A stretch of DNA of 64,000 nucleotides, taken from assembly GCA_036365515.1 (NCBI GenBank), contig CM070877.1:91140522-91204521 (forward strand), read 5' to 3'. The translations under genes were made by a program, and so were the position numbers. The DNA is from Torymus aiolomorphi (Eukaryota > Arthropoda > Insecta > Hymenoptera > Torymidae). The notes beneath the pieces were generated by a model. The model was not told the DNA's origin and searched no databases. It was given only the letters and a program-made list of their open reading frames with translations. Positions 43,148 to 54,052 of the stretch are shown here, one piece after another (positions within the stretch are counted from its first letter, which is position 1; each line of letters begins with the position of its first letter).

Positions 43148-43345
43148 ATCGGGGTTTATGAGGCCCAACACTGTATATTAGTACCTACAGCCCAGAGTTC
43201 CCTATAGCAAGTGACTAAAGAAATAATGGACCCTGGGGTTATAGACTCTAGGTCGGGCCGCATAAACCCCTATATTTAGGAATATTATGAAGCCCGGGCA
43301 GCATAATCAAAATCGGGCTCGATAAACCCCTATATATAAATAAAC
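43148..43345 (-). repeat. 'TTTATGGAGCCC' repeat element, copy 3, inverted
   Basis: Reverse orientation relative to copy 2 across a ~35-bp spacer, with GGGC..ATAAACCCC variants. Copies 2 and 3 form an imperfect palindrome of about 440 bp. Confidence 0.8.
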
Positions 43346-43372
43346 GGGCTTTATAAACCTCTTTAGAGATAT

Positions 43373-43471
43373 TGGGCCCCTCTGAACCCTACAACTTTTG
43401 TATTAAAAGTTTTGTTCCATCTCACTTAGTTTTCGAGATATTTGCCTGGTGGTTTCAAATGGGACATCCGG
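43373..43471 (-). repeat. Solo 99-bp terminus of the Tc1/mariner-type element
   Basis: Reverse complement of the first ~100 bp of the element at 43488, ending in GGGACATCCGG before a TA run. Together with that element it forms a palindrome centred near 43479. Confidence 0.88.
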
Positions 43472-44286
43472 TATATATATATATATACCGGATGTCCCAT
43501 TTTAAAACCACCAGGCAAATATCTCGAAAACTAAGTGAGATGGAACAAAACTTTTAATACAAAAGTTGTAGGGTTCAGAGGGGCCCAACTGATCGTGACC
43601 TTGGCTATGACCTTGAGGTCAATGATCAAGTTTATTTGAAGGTCAAATCGATTTTTTCAAATGGGAACCCCCACCTTTAACCTAGTAAATGGAAAGAGCG
43701 GAAAATTTTACGTTCAGATATGTCCTTGAGTCAAGGTCATGGTCATGGTCATGGTCCTGTTTAAAATCAAAATCAATAAACGCATCAAAACATTCCCATA
43801 ATTATGTATACGAGACAAATTGTTAAATACAAAAGTTGTAGGGTTCAGAGGGGCTCAAGTGATCGTAACCTTGGTTATGAGCTTGAGGTCAATGATCAAG
43901 GTCATTTGAAGGTCAAATCGATTTTTTCAACTGGGAACCCCCACTTTTGACCTCGTAAATGGAAAGAGCGGAAAATTTTACGTTTAGATATGTCCTTGAG
44001 TCAAGGCCATGGTCATGGTCATGTTCATGTTTAAAATCAAAATCAATCAACGCATCCAAACATTCCCATAATTACGCATACGACTGTTAAATACAGAAGT
44101 TGTAGTGTTTGGAGAGGCCCAACTAATCGTCACCTTGACCATGAACTTGAGGTCAAGGATGATGTTGTTTGAAGGTTAAATCAATTTTGTTTAACGGCAA
44201 CCCTCACTTTTCACCTCGTAAATAGAAAAACCGAAAAATTCTGATATGACCTTGGGTCAAGATCATGGTCAAAGTTATGGTCAGTT

Positions 44287-44540
44287 TCCGTGCAGTTAAG
44301 AGCAAAGTCGGAGATGACCCGGTGACCTAAGGCAAGGTCGGAGATTACCCGGCCAGGTAAGGCAAGGTCGGAGATGACCCGGCCAGTTAAGGCAAGGTCG
44401 GAGATGACCCAGCCAGTTAAGGCAAGGTCGGAGATGACTCGGCCAGTTAAGGCAAGGTCGGAGATGACCCGGTCAGTTAAGGCAAGGTCGGAGATGACCC
44501 GGCCAGTTAAGGCAAGGTCGGAGATGATCAGGCCAGCTAA
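44287..44540. repeat. 30-bp minisatellite, about eight units
   Basis: The unit 'AAGGCAAGGTCGGAGATGACCCGGCCAGTT' (shown in parts: AAGGCAAGGTCGGAG and ATGACCCGGCCAGTT) is repeated with few changes. Because 30 is divisible by three it makes an open frame on both strands. No spacers differ as they would in a CRISPR array. Confidence 0.93.
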
Positions 44541-44714
44541 AAATTCATTGGAAAATTCCACGTTCATGTGTATTTAGTCATAGGATCCAAGTGTTTTGGT
44601 CACCATTTACTGAAGAAGACTCTCAAAAGTTGCACCATTTACTTGTTGACAACATTCTATTCTCCTTTTAAAGTTTCTAACAGTATTTAATAATACTTGA
44701 CGTGGAATACTTAA

Positions 44715-45650
44715 GCAGATTTATGTAATCCTTTGAATCATGTCATCGCTTGTAGTTGGCCTGTTGCGGTAGACTGTATTTTTTAGGAAGCCCCATAAAT
44801 ATAAATCTGGAGATGTCAGATCTGGAGATCTTGGTGGCCATGCTACGGGACCTCCTCTACCAATCCATCGACCGTTAAACCTTTCATTAAGAAAATCTCT
44901 GACAATTCTGGCATAATGTGGAGGAGCACCATCATGTTGTAGCCACATTCTGGCCCTTGTATGGAGATCAACGTTTTCTAGAAAGAGTGGCAGCTCGTCT
45001 CTCAGCAACTGTAAATAAGTATGTTGAGTTACGTGACCTTCAAAAAAATAAGGTCCAATCAGACATCCGTTAATAATAGCACACTATACCGTTACATTCC
45101 AGCGATGCTGATGATCAACTTCTCGCATCCAATGAGGATTAACAGGAGACCAGTAGTGGCAATTATTGCGATTCAACATACCAGTACTCTGAAATGTAGC
45201 TTTGTCGCTAATAAGAACATTGTTAAAGAAATTTTCATCATCAGTAATTTGTTGTGTTGCCCATTGGCAAAATGTTATTCTTCGTCGATAATCTTCCACA
45301 GTTAAAGCTTGATTTAGAGTAATGTGGTAAGGATGGTAACGCGCGTATCGTAAATATCTACTGGCCGTAGATCTTGGAATACCCATTGTTAACTCGATTT
45401 CGCGTAAACTGACATGAACATTTAAATGTACCATGGCTAGAACAGCAAGAAAGCGAGGATTATTTTCATAATCGTGTTCATTCAGTGTCCTCCTTCTTCG
45501 AACGAAGTTTCCTTGTCGACCGCGCAGTTCAATGTCACGTATTACCGTATGATCAGGATGTTGTCGTTGAAGGAACCGAGCACGATACAATCTGCTTGCC
45601 TCTCGATAGTTTCGTCGACATTCTCCTAAAATAAGAAGAATGTCAACTAT
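44715..45650 (-). pseudogene. IS630/Tc1/mariner-superfamily transposase, frameshifted
   Basis: The minus frame is open from about 45650 (no ATG seen; ILGECRRNYREASRLYRARF at the start). It contains an HTH region (VHVSLREIELTMGIPRSTASR) and a first catalytic Asp in VLISDKATFQSTG, and ends near 45084. After a frame change it resumes at 45008-44721 with WLQHDGAPPHYARIVRDFL (second Asp) and the family stretch GRGGPVAWPPRSPDLTSPD (third acidic position). It would have been about 310 residues. This is the only gene in the element and sits between its arms, so it is probably its former transposase. Confidence 0.85.
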
Positions 45651-46679
45651 TAATGCAATTATTTATCAAAACACACCACAAAAGAAATAATATGTTATTA
45701 TACCATACAATATTTTAAAACGAAAAAGTTTAATTTTCTGTGCCAATATAAGTGTGCTCAATTTGAAAACAATTTGATGTAAACAGTAATAATTATTGAC
45801 TATTACCGATCAATGCTGAATACTACCGGTCACTATTGGATACAGGTGGTCAACACTTATTAACTTTTGTTATTATTTGATATAAGTGGTTAACCCTGGT
45901 AAATATTGATAATAGTAAAAATAGTAAAATTTCCAGCTCTTTCCATTTACGAGGTCAAAAATAGGGGTTCGCATTTGGAAAAATCGATTTGACCTTCAAA
46001 TGACCTTGATCATTGACCTCAAGGTCATAACCAAGGTCGCGATCAGTTGGGCCGCTCCAAACCCTACAACTTCTGTATTTAACACTCGTATGCGTAATTA
46101 TGGGAATGTTTGGATGCGTTGATTGATTTTGATTTTAAACATGACCATGACCATGACCATGGCCTTGACTCAAGGACATATCTGAACGTAAAATTTTCCG
46201 CTCTTTCCATTTACGAGGTCAAAAATGGGGGTTCCCATTTGAAGAAATCGATTTGACCTTCAAATGACCTTGATCATTGACCACAAGGTCATAACCAAGG
46301 TTACGATCAGTTGGGCCCCTCTGAACTCTACAACTTTTGTATTTAACATTTTGTCTCGTATGCCTAATTATGGGAATGTTTTGCTGCGTTGATTGATTTT
46401 GATTTTAAACATGACCATGACCATGACCATGACCTTGACTCATGGACATATCGAAACGTAAAATTTTCCGCTCTTTCCATTTACCCAGTCAAAAGTGGGG
46501 GTTCCCATTTGAAAAAATCGATTTGACCTTCAAATGACCTTGATCATTGACCTCAAGGTCATAACCAAGTTCACGATCAGTTGGGCCCCTCTGAACCCTA
46601 CAACTTTTGTATTAAAAGTTTTTCTCCATCTCCCTTAGTTTTCGAGATATTTGCCTGGTGGTTTTAAAATGGGACACCC

Positions 46680-46681
<2 letters not shown>

Positions 46682-46753
<72 letters not shown>
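46682..46753. repeat. (TA)n microsatellite
   Basis: TA run at the right end of the Tc1/mariner-type element; the insertion target or its expansion. Confidence 0.93.
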
Positions 46754-46758
<5 letters not shown>

Positions 46759-46885
46759 CTTAGAACACCGCTACCTTTCAGGACACCTACAGGTTTTCTG
46801 CAATAGAAGTAGGTATAAAACGTTAAACAGTATAGGTATATACCCGTACTTTATCGTCTGGTCGAGACCTAACCTTTATATATTA

Positions 46886-46892
<7 letters not shown>

Positions 46893-46951
<59 letters not shown>
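46893..46951. repeat. (TA)n microsatellite
   Basis: Second TA run about 140 bp further right. Confidence 0.93.
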
Positions 46952-46955
<4 letters not shown>

Positions 46956-47758
46956 GAGAGAGAGATTATTATGTTATGTGTTGCATAAATTATAATAATA
47001 CGTATAAATGTAGGTTATGGAGATCTGATTTGATATAGTACAGGTATATAAGTATCAGATAAGTATACAAAAACTTTTTTTTTGTGATTGTAATATTGTG
47101 TTTTGTTGTTGATATACTTTTGTACTTTGTGAGAATTTTTCATTTACAGATAGTCAACAAGATTTTTTTTGGAGTTTAAGAAAATGAGGTGAAGAATATT
47201 ATTTATAAAAATCATTATTCGCGACTTGTCAATTTCAAGATAATTATGTACATACATCTTTCACTATTTAAAAGGTATCTGATTTATTTACAATAACTAA
47301 AAAACATTGTACCATTCGTACACATGATAAAATTATTATGTTATATCTTATATATTTTCTACTTATTTAGAATTTAGGTTGTGAATAGTTGTACACGTCT
47401 TTCAATCTGCGCATCAGTCTGTGTATAAAACATATCCAACACCGCTTGTTAAATTGTTTTTATGATGAAAGTATATATTTTCTTGATTTAATATATTCAA
47501 AGATCTAAGAAAGTCAACTAATAAGAATTCGTGCATCAAAGGGGCAAATAAATTCTATTAGATAAGTATTGAACAGCTAAATGTTAAATGGCTACAATCA
47601 TTTTTAAAAAATTGAAACTATGTGTGAATTTTTTTATATTTACAGATTATGCAAGATTTTTTTACAGTCATTGAAATTCGATTTTGAATTGACTTGGATG
47701 GTTGTACAACATAGACAAATGCTGAAAGCCTTATTCATTCTATTTTGAATTTGTAATA
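46952..47758. other. AT-rich non-coding DNA
   Basis: No gene or repeat recognised upstream of the pol III fragment. Confidence 0.4.
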
Positions 47759-48040
47759 CAGCCAATGATGTTGAGGAGTTCTAATTGTGTACTGTCTGAA
47801 AAATCTAATTTTGAATTAGCAAAAATGAACGAGTGCCCTCATGACCCTGCTGGTTATTCTATTATTATTGGACAAGAAAAAGTTATTTTAATAAAAGAAC
47901 AGACGCTTAGGAATAGAATTATGTTAAAGAAGATAGTAAGAATGTAGTAATACTCCAGAAGGAAAAACCAAACCAATATTAGCCTATGGAAGAGCAGGCA
48001 AATACTATATTTATGATACAATATTTTTCAAGATGTATGT
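47759..48040 (+). pseudogene. Fragment of RNA polymerase III second-largest subunit (POLR3B-like)
   Basis: The plus frame 47765-47947 contains [14 protein letters not shown] and [20 protein letters not shown], then [13 protein letters not shown]. From memory these match the beta-like subunit of RNA polymerase III (MLRSSNCVL... ECPLDPGGYFI... EKVILIQEQ). After a stop at 47945 weaker similarity continues in another frame (TPEGKTKPILAYGRAGKYY) to about 48040. 'TAATACAG' just before 47762 could be an old 3' splice site. The rest of the ~1130-residue gene is absent, so this is a decayed duplicated exon or fragment. Confidence 0.72.
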
Positions 48041-48356
48041 ATATATCCTCAACATGAAAATTTTTCATGAGATATAATTTTAGAAGAATATTAAAAATTT
48101 GTTTTCATATTTGACAGGACGAATAGAGGACTTGTACGTCAAGGAAGAAAATGACAGTTCCATTGCTTTCAGTGAATAACACATAAAACAAACAACAACT
48201 AAGATGTTTAATTAGATAGTATTGGATTCAAAGTACGAAGAAAGTATTATGTTTTGAAGAAAGTTTTTCAAAATAAAGAAAGAAAATTGTGATTTTCATA
48301 GTTCGTCTATCTAGTTGAAAATTATATTGATAATAAAAGTGTTGTGATTATTAAAA
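48041..48356. other. AT-rich non-coding DNA
   Basis: Nothing recognised; possible further decay of the pol III fragment could not be confirmed. Confidence 0.35.
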
Positions 48357-48960
48357 AATGAAATCTAATCAGTGTTTTGTGTAATAAATAAAATAAAATA
48401 CCGGTATGATGTGTTGCATGAAGTGCACATATAATCAAATGTTATTGATAACAAATAATATAGTGATTAAAAAATGACATCTAATCAGTGTTTTGTGTAA
48501 TATAAAAAAGTAAAATGCTGGTAAAATGTGTTGCATGAAGTGTTATATCAAATTTAAAAACTTCTACTTAAAATCAGTTTGAAATCTTTTGAGAATAGAA
48601 CAAGTGTGTATTAATAAATAATTATGTGTTATGAGGTTCAAAAACTTCATAATAAGCTTTTGCATAGAATAAAATATTGCTGAGTGACACGTGAGGTTTA
48701 AATATACAATATAATTTTCAGTGTTTTGTCTAATAATAAATCAAATATATTGCTGGTATGACGTGTTACATGAAGTGTTTATAATCAAATTTAAAAACTT
48801 CTATTAAAAATCAGTTTCAAATGTTTTGAAAATAGGTCAAGTGTGTATTAATAAATAATTACATGTTATGAGGTTCATAAACTTGATAATAAGCTTTTGT
48901 ATATAGAAGAAAATATTGCTGAGTGGCATGTGAGGATATAAATATACAATATAATTTATC
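48357..48960. repeat. Degenerate tandem repeat, about three units
   Basis: 'TCAGTGTTTTGTGTAATA' and 'TGTGTTGCATGAAGTG' recur near 48369, 48487 and 48718. The longer unit of about 240 bp ('GTGTGTATTAATAAATAATTA', 'AATATTGCTGAGTG') is present twice. Confidence 0.8.
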
Positions 48961-49269
48961 ATACCTATTTGAAATATTGGTCTGAGCCTTGGTTTAAAAA
49001 GCATATGTCATCTTTAAAAAACTTAGTCGATATCAGTGCTGTGCTGTTGTACATATTTATTCAAGTGCCAATGAAAAGATTATGTCTAATGAACATGGAA
49101 GTAGTGAAAAGAGCAAAAATGATGTGTTATTGCGAAAATTTCAAGTAATGAAAGTGTTCCGTTAATCCATTTTATGATTTCCTCACGGTAGGAGATGTCA
49201 AAATGTTTCAGAGAAGTTTTTAGTACGTATTTTTCTATACAAGATACAGATAATAATAATGTTTAATTC
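48961..49269. other. AT-rich non-coding DNA
   Basis: No gene recognised; this is the left flank of the PLE insertion. Confidence 0.4.
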
Positions 49270-49503
49270 ATAAACTGATCGTTAAAAATATTACTTATGT
49301 CGACTGCAATTTAATATCAACTGATAAGAATTTTTCCATCGGTCTTACAGTCTTACAAATTAAATTAAAATAATTAATATTTATGGCAGTCAGATTGCCC
49401 TTGTTTATAATCACCCCCGCAGAATCTGAAATAAAAACTTAATTAAACTCTGGAAAAAACTTTGTTAGCAAAGGACGATCTGACTGCCCACCACCACCAC
49501 ATT

Positions 49504-49543
49504 GTCCGACGTTTCGAGCCTGCTCCGGCTCCTCCTCAGGGAC
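49504..49543 (-). ncRNA. Hammerhead-ribozyme-like motif, left arm
   Basis: Reverse complement identical to the array consensus at 7620-7659. Confidence 0.75.
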
Positions 49544-49576
49544 TGAAATAAAACCCGCGATACACCTCCTTATATA
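49542..49576 (-). promoter_or_regulatory. PLE core promoter, left arm of inverted pair
   Basis: TATATAA on the minus strand at 49576-49570 and TCAGT at 49546-49542, spacing 32. It points out of the element to the left. Confidence 0.6.
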
Positions 49577-49651
49577 CCATGCACCCATACCCCCTTCTTT
49601 TCTCTTACCCCACCACCCTCCACATTCACCTCTCCAACTTGCCATTCTCAC

Positions 49652-50731
49652 TTAAATTAATAAAGAATGATAAATGTTATCTAATTTACTTGACTCTATC
49701 ATTAAATTTACATTATTCCGATTTCTTAGAATGTGAATACTTTCAAGGCTTTCCCTCTTATATTTATTCTTAATCCCCTGTTCCAAAATATCCACACTCC
49801 CAAAATCGAAAGAATGCAAACTATTTAAACAATGTTCTTTCAAACCCGATGTACAACTTGAGCTGCGTAAACTATATTGATGTTCATATATTCTCTTTTT
49901 CAAATATCTACCCGTTTGACCAATATAACAACCATTACAATCCCTACAATTAATTTTATAAACAACTCCCGATTTCACACATTTATCATCCTTGTCTTTA
50001 CAATTACTAAATAACCTTTCTAAATTATTATCATTTCTAAAGAAAACTTGAATATTATGTTTACTAAAAACCCTTCTAATCCTTTCCGACAAACCTCTAA
50101 CATATGGTAAACTAAAATATGCATTCTTTCCATTTCTATTCCTTGTTTGATTATCTACCCGCTGCTTCAATCCACCATTATAAATTTCCCACACTCTCTC
50201 ATCAATCATTTTATCAATAAATTTTACGGGATAACTATTTTTAATAAATGTTTCTCTAACTAAATTTAAATTCTTTTTCCTAAAATCTTTATGTGACAAT
50301 TTAATCGCTCTGTCAATGACACCTTTGATCGCACCTGTCTTGTTTCCGAATTGGTGGTGAGAATCAAAATTTAAAAATCTACCTGACCATGTAGGTTTTC
50401 TATACCAATCTAATTTCACTCTATTATTATTACCTCTAATGACTCTAATATCTAAAAAACTCAATTGATAATCTTTCTCAACTTCTTTTGTGAATTTAAT
50501 TCTATCATGGATAGAATTAAACACATCCACCATTTCATCCACAAAACATTCTGGTACAACTGCAAAAATGTCATCAACATATCTTTTAAAAATAATTGGC
50601 TGAAAAACCAACTTAGACAAAGCAATACTTTCCAATTTTTCCATTACTAAATTGGCTATAACAGGTGACAAAGGTGATCCCATTGGACAAACATATCTTT
50701 GTTCATATAGACTATTATCAAAAGAAAAAAT
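49652..50731 (-). pseudogene. 5'-truncated PLE gene, left arm of inverted pair
   Basis: Minus frame encoding the last ~358 residues of the PLE protein: from the RYVCPMGSPLSP motif through YVDD, thumb, linker and GIY-YIG to the normal C-terminus (LDNIYHSLLI). The first ~460 residues are missing. An internal ATG (50683) could give 343 residues, without the first RT catalytic Asp. It carries Val at KCVKSG. Confidence 0.9.
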
Positions 50732-52444
50732 GAATTAAAAATAACGAAGAAATTCTTGAGAGAGAATCCGAATATGATCTTCCAAAAAGCAGATAAAGGA
50801 AATGTAACTGTAGTTTCGGATAAAAGGGATTATATTAATAAAATTCAACTTATGTTGGAGGATGATACCACTTATGTGAAAATTAGGAATCCACATATCA
50901 ATAGACTACAAGATAAATTGAAAGAATTATTGATGCATTGGAAAACAAAAGCTTATATTAAAGATAGTATGTTTAAATATTTAAAATGTGAAAATGGCAC
51001 TGTAGCTAAATGTTATGGGCTTCCTAAGATTCACAAAGAACAGTTGACATATAGAATAATAATATCATCGATAAATTTTCCGACGTATAGACTTGCTAGA
51101 TTTTTGTCTAATATATTGTTCAAGATAGTGGGTAAAACAAATTCATATATTAAAGATAGTTGGAGTTTTTATGGTATAATGAAAGATATTATTATTCCGA
51201 ATAATCATAGGATGGTTTCATTGGATGTAGTATCTTTGTTTACAAATATACCTTTAGAGTTGTTGAATGATATTATACAAGATAAATGGTCTGAAATTAA
51301 AGTACATACTAGTTTAACAAAAGATGAATTTATAAAGGCACTTAATTTGGTTTTTAAAAACACAATTTTTTCTTTTGATAATAGTCTATATGAACAAAGA
51401 TATGGTTGTCCAATGGGATCACCTTTGTCACCTGTTATAGCCAATTTAGTAATGGAAAAATTGGAAAGTATTGCTTTGTCTAAGTTGGTTTTTCAGCCAA
51501 TTATTTTTAAAAGATATGTTGATGACATTTTTGCAGTTGTACCAGAATGTTTTGTGGATGAAATGGTGGATGTGTTTAATTCTATCCATGATAGAATTAA
51601 ATTCACAAAAGAAGTTGAGAAAGATTATCAATTGAGTTTTTTAGATATTAGAGTCATTAGAGGTAATAATAATAGAGTGAAATTAGATTGGTATAGAAAA
51701 CCTACATGGTCAGGTAGATTTTTAAATTTTGATTCTCACCACCAATTCGGAAACAAGACAGGTGCGATCAAAGGTGTCATTGACAGAGCGATTAAATTGT
51801 CACATAAAGATTTTAGGAAAAAGAATTTAAATTTAGTTAGAGAAACATTTATTAAAAATAGTTATCCCGTAAAATTTATTGATAAAATGATTGATGAGAG
51901 AGTGTGGGAAATTTATAATGGTGGATTGAAGCAGCGGGTAGATAATCAAACAAGGAATAGAAATGGAAAGAATGCATATTTTAGTTTACCATATGTTAGA
52001 GGTTTGTCGGAAAGGATTAGAAGGGTTTTTAGTAAACATAATATTCAAGTTTTCTTTAGAAATGATAATAATTTAGAAAGGTTATTTAGTAATTGTAAAG
52101 ACAAGGATGATAAATGTGTGAAATCGGGAGTTGTTTATAAAATTAATTGTAGGGATTGTAATGGTTGTTATATTGGTCAAACGGGTAGATATTTGAAAAA
52201 GAGAATATATGAACATCAATATAGTTTACGCAGCTCAAGTTGTACATCGGGTTTGAAAGAACATTGTTTAAATAGTTTGCATTCTTTCGATTTTGGGAGT
52301 GTGGATATTTTGGAACAGGGGATTAAGAATAAATATAAGAGGGAAAGCCTTGAAAGTATTCACATTCTAAGAAATCGGAATAATGTAAATTTAATGATAG
52401 AGTCAAGTAAATTAGATAACATTTATCATTCTTTATTAATTTAA
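50732..52444 (+). pseudogene. 5'-truncated PLE gene, right arm of inverted pair
   Basis: The plus frame is open from the junction and encodes PLE residues from about 249 to 818, with all RT motifs and GIY-YIG. It lacks the N-terminal basic region and any promoter upstream. It carries Asn for Asp at IIPNNHR and Val at KCVKSG. It could be translated only from an internal start, with a transcript reading in from the left. Confidence 0.9.
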
Positions 52445-52519
52445 GTGAGAATGGCAAGTTGGAGAGGTGAATGTGGAGGGTGGTGGGGTAAGAGAAAAGA
52501 AGCGGGTATGGGTGCATGG

Positions 52520-52554
52520 TATATAAGGAGGTGTATCGCGGGTTTTATTTCAGT
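52520..52554 (+). promoter_or_regulatory. PLE core promoter, right arm of inverted pair
   Basis: TATATAA at 52520 and TCAGT with A at 52552. It points out of the element to the right, toward 52792. Confidence 0.6.
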
Positions 52555-52592
52555 CCCTGAGGAGGAGCCGGAGCAGGCTCGAAACGTCGGAC
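52553..52592 (+). ncRNA. Hammerhead-ribozyme-like motif, right arm
   Basis: Identical to the 7620-7659 copy. Confidence 0.75.
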
Positions 52593-52791
52593 AATGTGGT
52601 GGTGGTGGGCAGTCAGATCGTCCTTTGCTAACAAAGTTTTTTCCAGAGTTTAATTAAGTTTTTATTTCAGATTCTGCGGGGGTGATTATAAACAAGGGCA
52701 ATCTGACTGCCATAAATATTAATTATTTTAATTTAATTTGTAAGACTGTAAGACCGATGGAAAAATTCTTATCAGTTGATAAACTGATCGT

Positions 52792-53639
52792 GTTTTTAAT
52801 TTTTCAAGATTATGTGTACGATGAAAAAAAAATATTATGAAAAAGTAATATGTGGAGACCAAAATAATGAAATGAATTCAAGCTTTAGAATGTGCAATAG
52901 AAGGCTAGAGGTAAACTTTAGCACAAATTTAAAATGTAATAATAAATTGTCAAAAAAACAAGAGCAAATGGATGCATAAGAGTGTTTTGTGAAAAAACTT
53001 AGTATAAGGTGCTGTTACATAAGGCTAGTTAACTTGGCAAACTTTGAGCTTCACATTTTGTAAAGGCTAGAGGATTAGGTGATTTCAGAGAAATAGATGC
53101 GAAAGAGTGCTTTTTAAAAAGCTTTATACCGCCTGTTGCTATGGAAATAGCAGTTGACATGAGAACTCAACTTTTCAGCCAACTTTGAGCTTCGAGTTTT
53201 ATAAAAGCAAGAGAATCAGGTGATACAGAGATTTGAATTGTAATTCGAAGAACTTGTACTTTTTTCTTTTATTCCTTGCAATAGTTACAAAGAAAAAATA
53301 TATTATTGTTATCTTTTTTAACAACTTCAAATTCTCTGTTGAAATACTAATAAAAGTTTAATGTTTTTATCCAAACAATCTTGCTCTCGCAACAACTGTC
53401 CAACTCTCTACAAAGAACTTGACTGAAAGCTTAAATATTTTTTTGAAACAATTATAATAAACACTTTAAAAACTATTTTTTAAAGTATTTTCTATCATTT
53501 TATCGAGCCCCTAAAAAACATTCAAATTTTAAACTTTTGTGAATAACTATACTACCATATAATAATGTTATTATTAATAATATACTTTAACAAATCTCAT
53601 GTTTTCACACTATGTAATTATTATTTTCTCTTATAAAGT
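52792..53639. other. AT-rich non-coding DNA
   Basis: No gene is supported. Around 53395-53490 a diverged version of the following repeat can be seen ('GAAAGCTTAAATATTTTTTTGAAACAATTA'). Confidence 0.4.
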
Positions 53640-53985
53640 TGTAAAATCTATCTAAAAAACTTTTTACAAAAGTTTAAACTAAGGCAAGTATTAGTCCCTC
53701 TCTCCCTCCCTCTCTCCCTCCCTCTCGCCATCTCTCTCTCCAACCCTCTCTTTCTCCCCCTCTTTTTCCCTCTCTCCCTTTCTCTCAATATCCGTCAAAC
53801 TCTGTACCAAAAACTTTAATGAGAGCTTAAATATTATTTCAAAACAATCAACACGTTCTTTAAAAAACTAATTTTTTAAATATATTCTAACAACACAATT
53901 TATCTATAGTCCTTTTATTTATTCTAATCTCATCTGTTCAATAAGCACTCTCTCTAAAAATAGTAATAATTTTTTGTTAGTTAAT
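53640..53985. repeat. Dispersed repeat, copy B (partner at 17145-17505)
   Basis: Same orientation and order as copy A, with a longer CT-rich tract (53696-53790). On the minus strand this tract is a polypurine run just downstream of the last ERV2 gene. It might therefore belong to the ERV2 3' end. Confidence 0.75.
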
Positions 53986-54052
53986 TAATTCGTAGTAATT
54001 ATTAGTTATTAAGGACCATCACCTAAGCGTTAGTTATTTTCCCATTAGTAGT

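Larger units (their letters stand above)
43488..46681. mobile_element. 3.2-kb Tc1/mariner-type transposon with long tandem-repeat arms
   Basis: Ends are inverted: CCGGATGTCCCATTTTAAAACC at 43488 and its counterpart ending GGGACACCCGG at 46681. Both are flanked by TA in TA runs, fitting the TA target duplication of the superfamily. The left arm (to about 44230) and right arm (about 45940-46681) are inverted copies. Each is built of about three direct subrepeats of ~255-270 bp sharing 'GACCTTGAGGTCAATGATCAAG' and 'GAAAGAGCGGAAAATTTTACG'. The centre holds a minisatellite and a frameshifted transposase on the minus strand. Confidence 0.85.
49270..52791. mobile_element. Head-to-head inverted PLE pair with 13-bp target-site duplication
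   Basis: ATAAACTGATCGT occurs at 49270-49282 and 52779-52791, immediately outside the element. Inside, a minus-strand, 5'-truncated PLE (49283 to about 50731) abuts a plus-strand, 5'-truncated PLE (about 50731-52778). Both arms share two variants absent from the array: Val for Leu in KCVKSG, and GAGTTTAAT for GATTTTAAT in the spacer. The pair therefore came from one source copy, probably in one insertion event. The junction shows only two or so bases of overlap (AT). The arms form a hairpin of about 1.35 kb per side. Confidence 0.9.

Noticed and set aside
44287..44540. CRISPR-like regular repeats
   Set aside because: No unique spacers exist; the units are directly abutting 30-bp copies in eukaryotic DNA.
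44211..44577. Repeat-rich frames over the 30-bp minisatellite (either strand)
   Set aside because: The unit length is divisible by three, which keeps frames open by chance; no start context or family.
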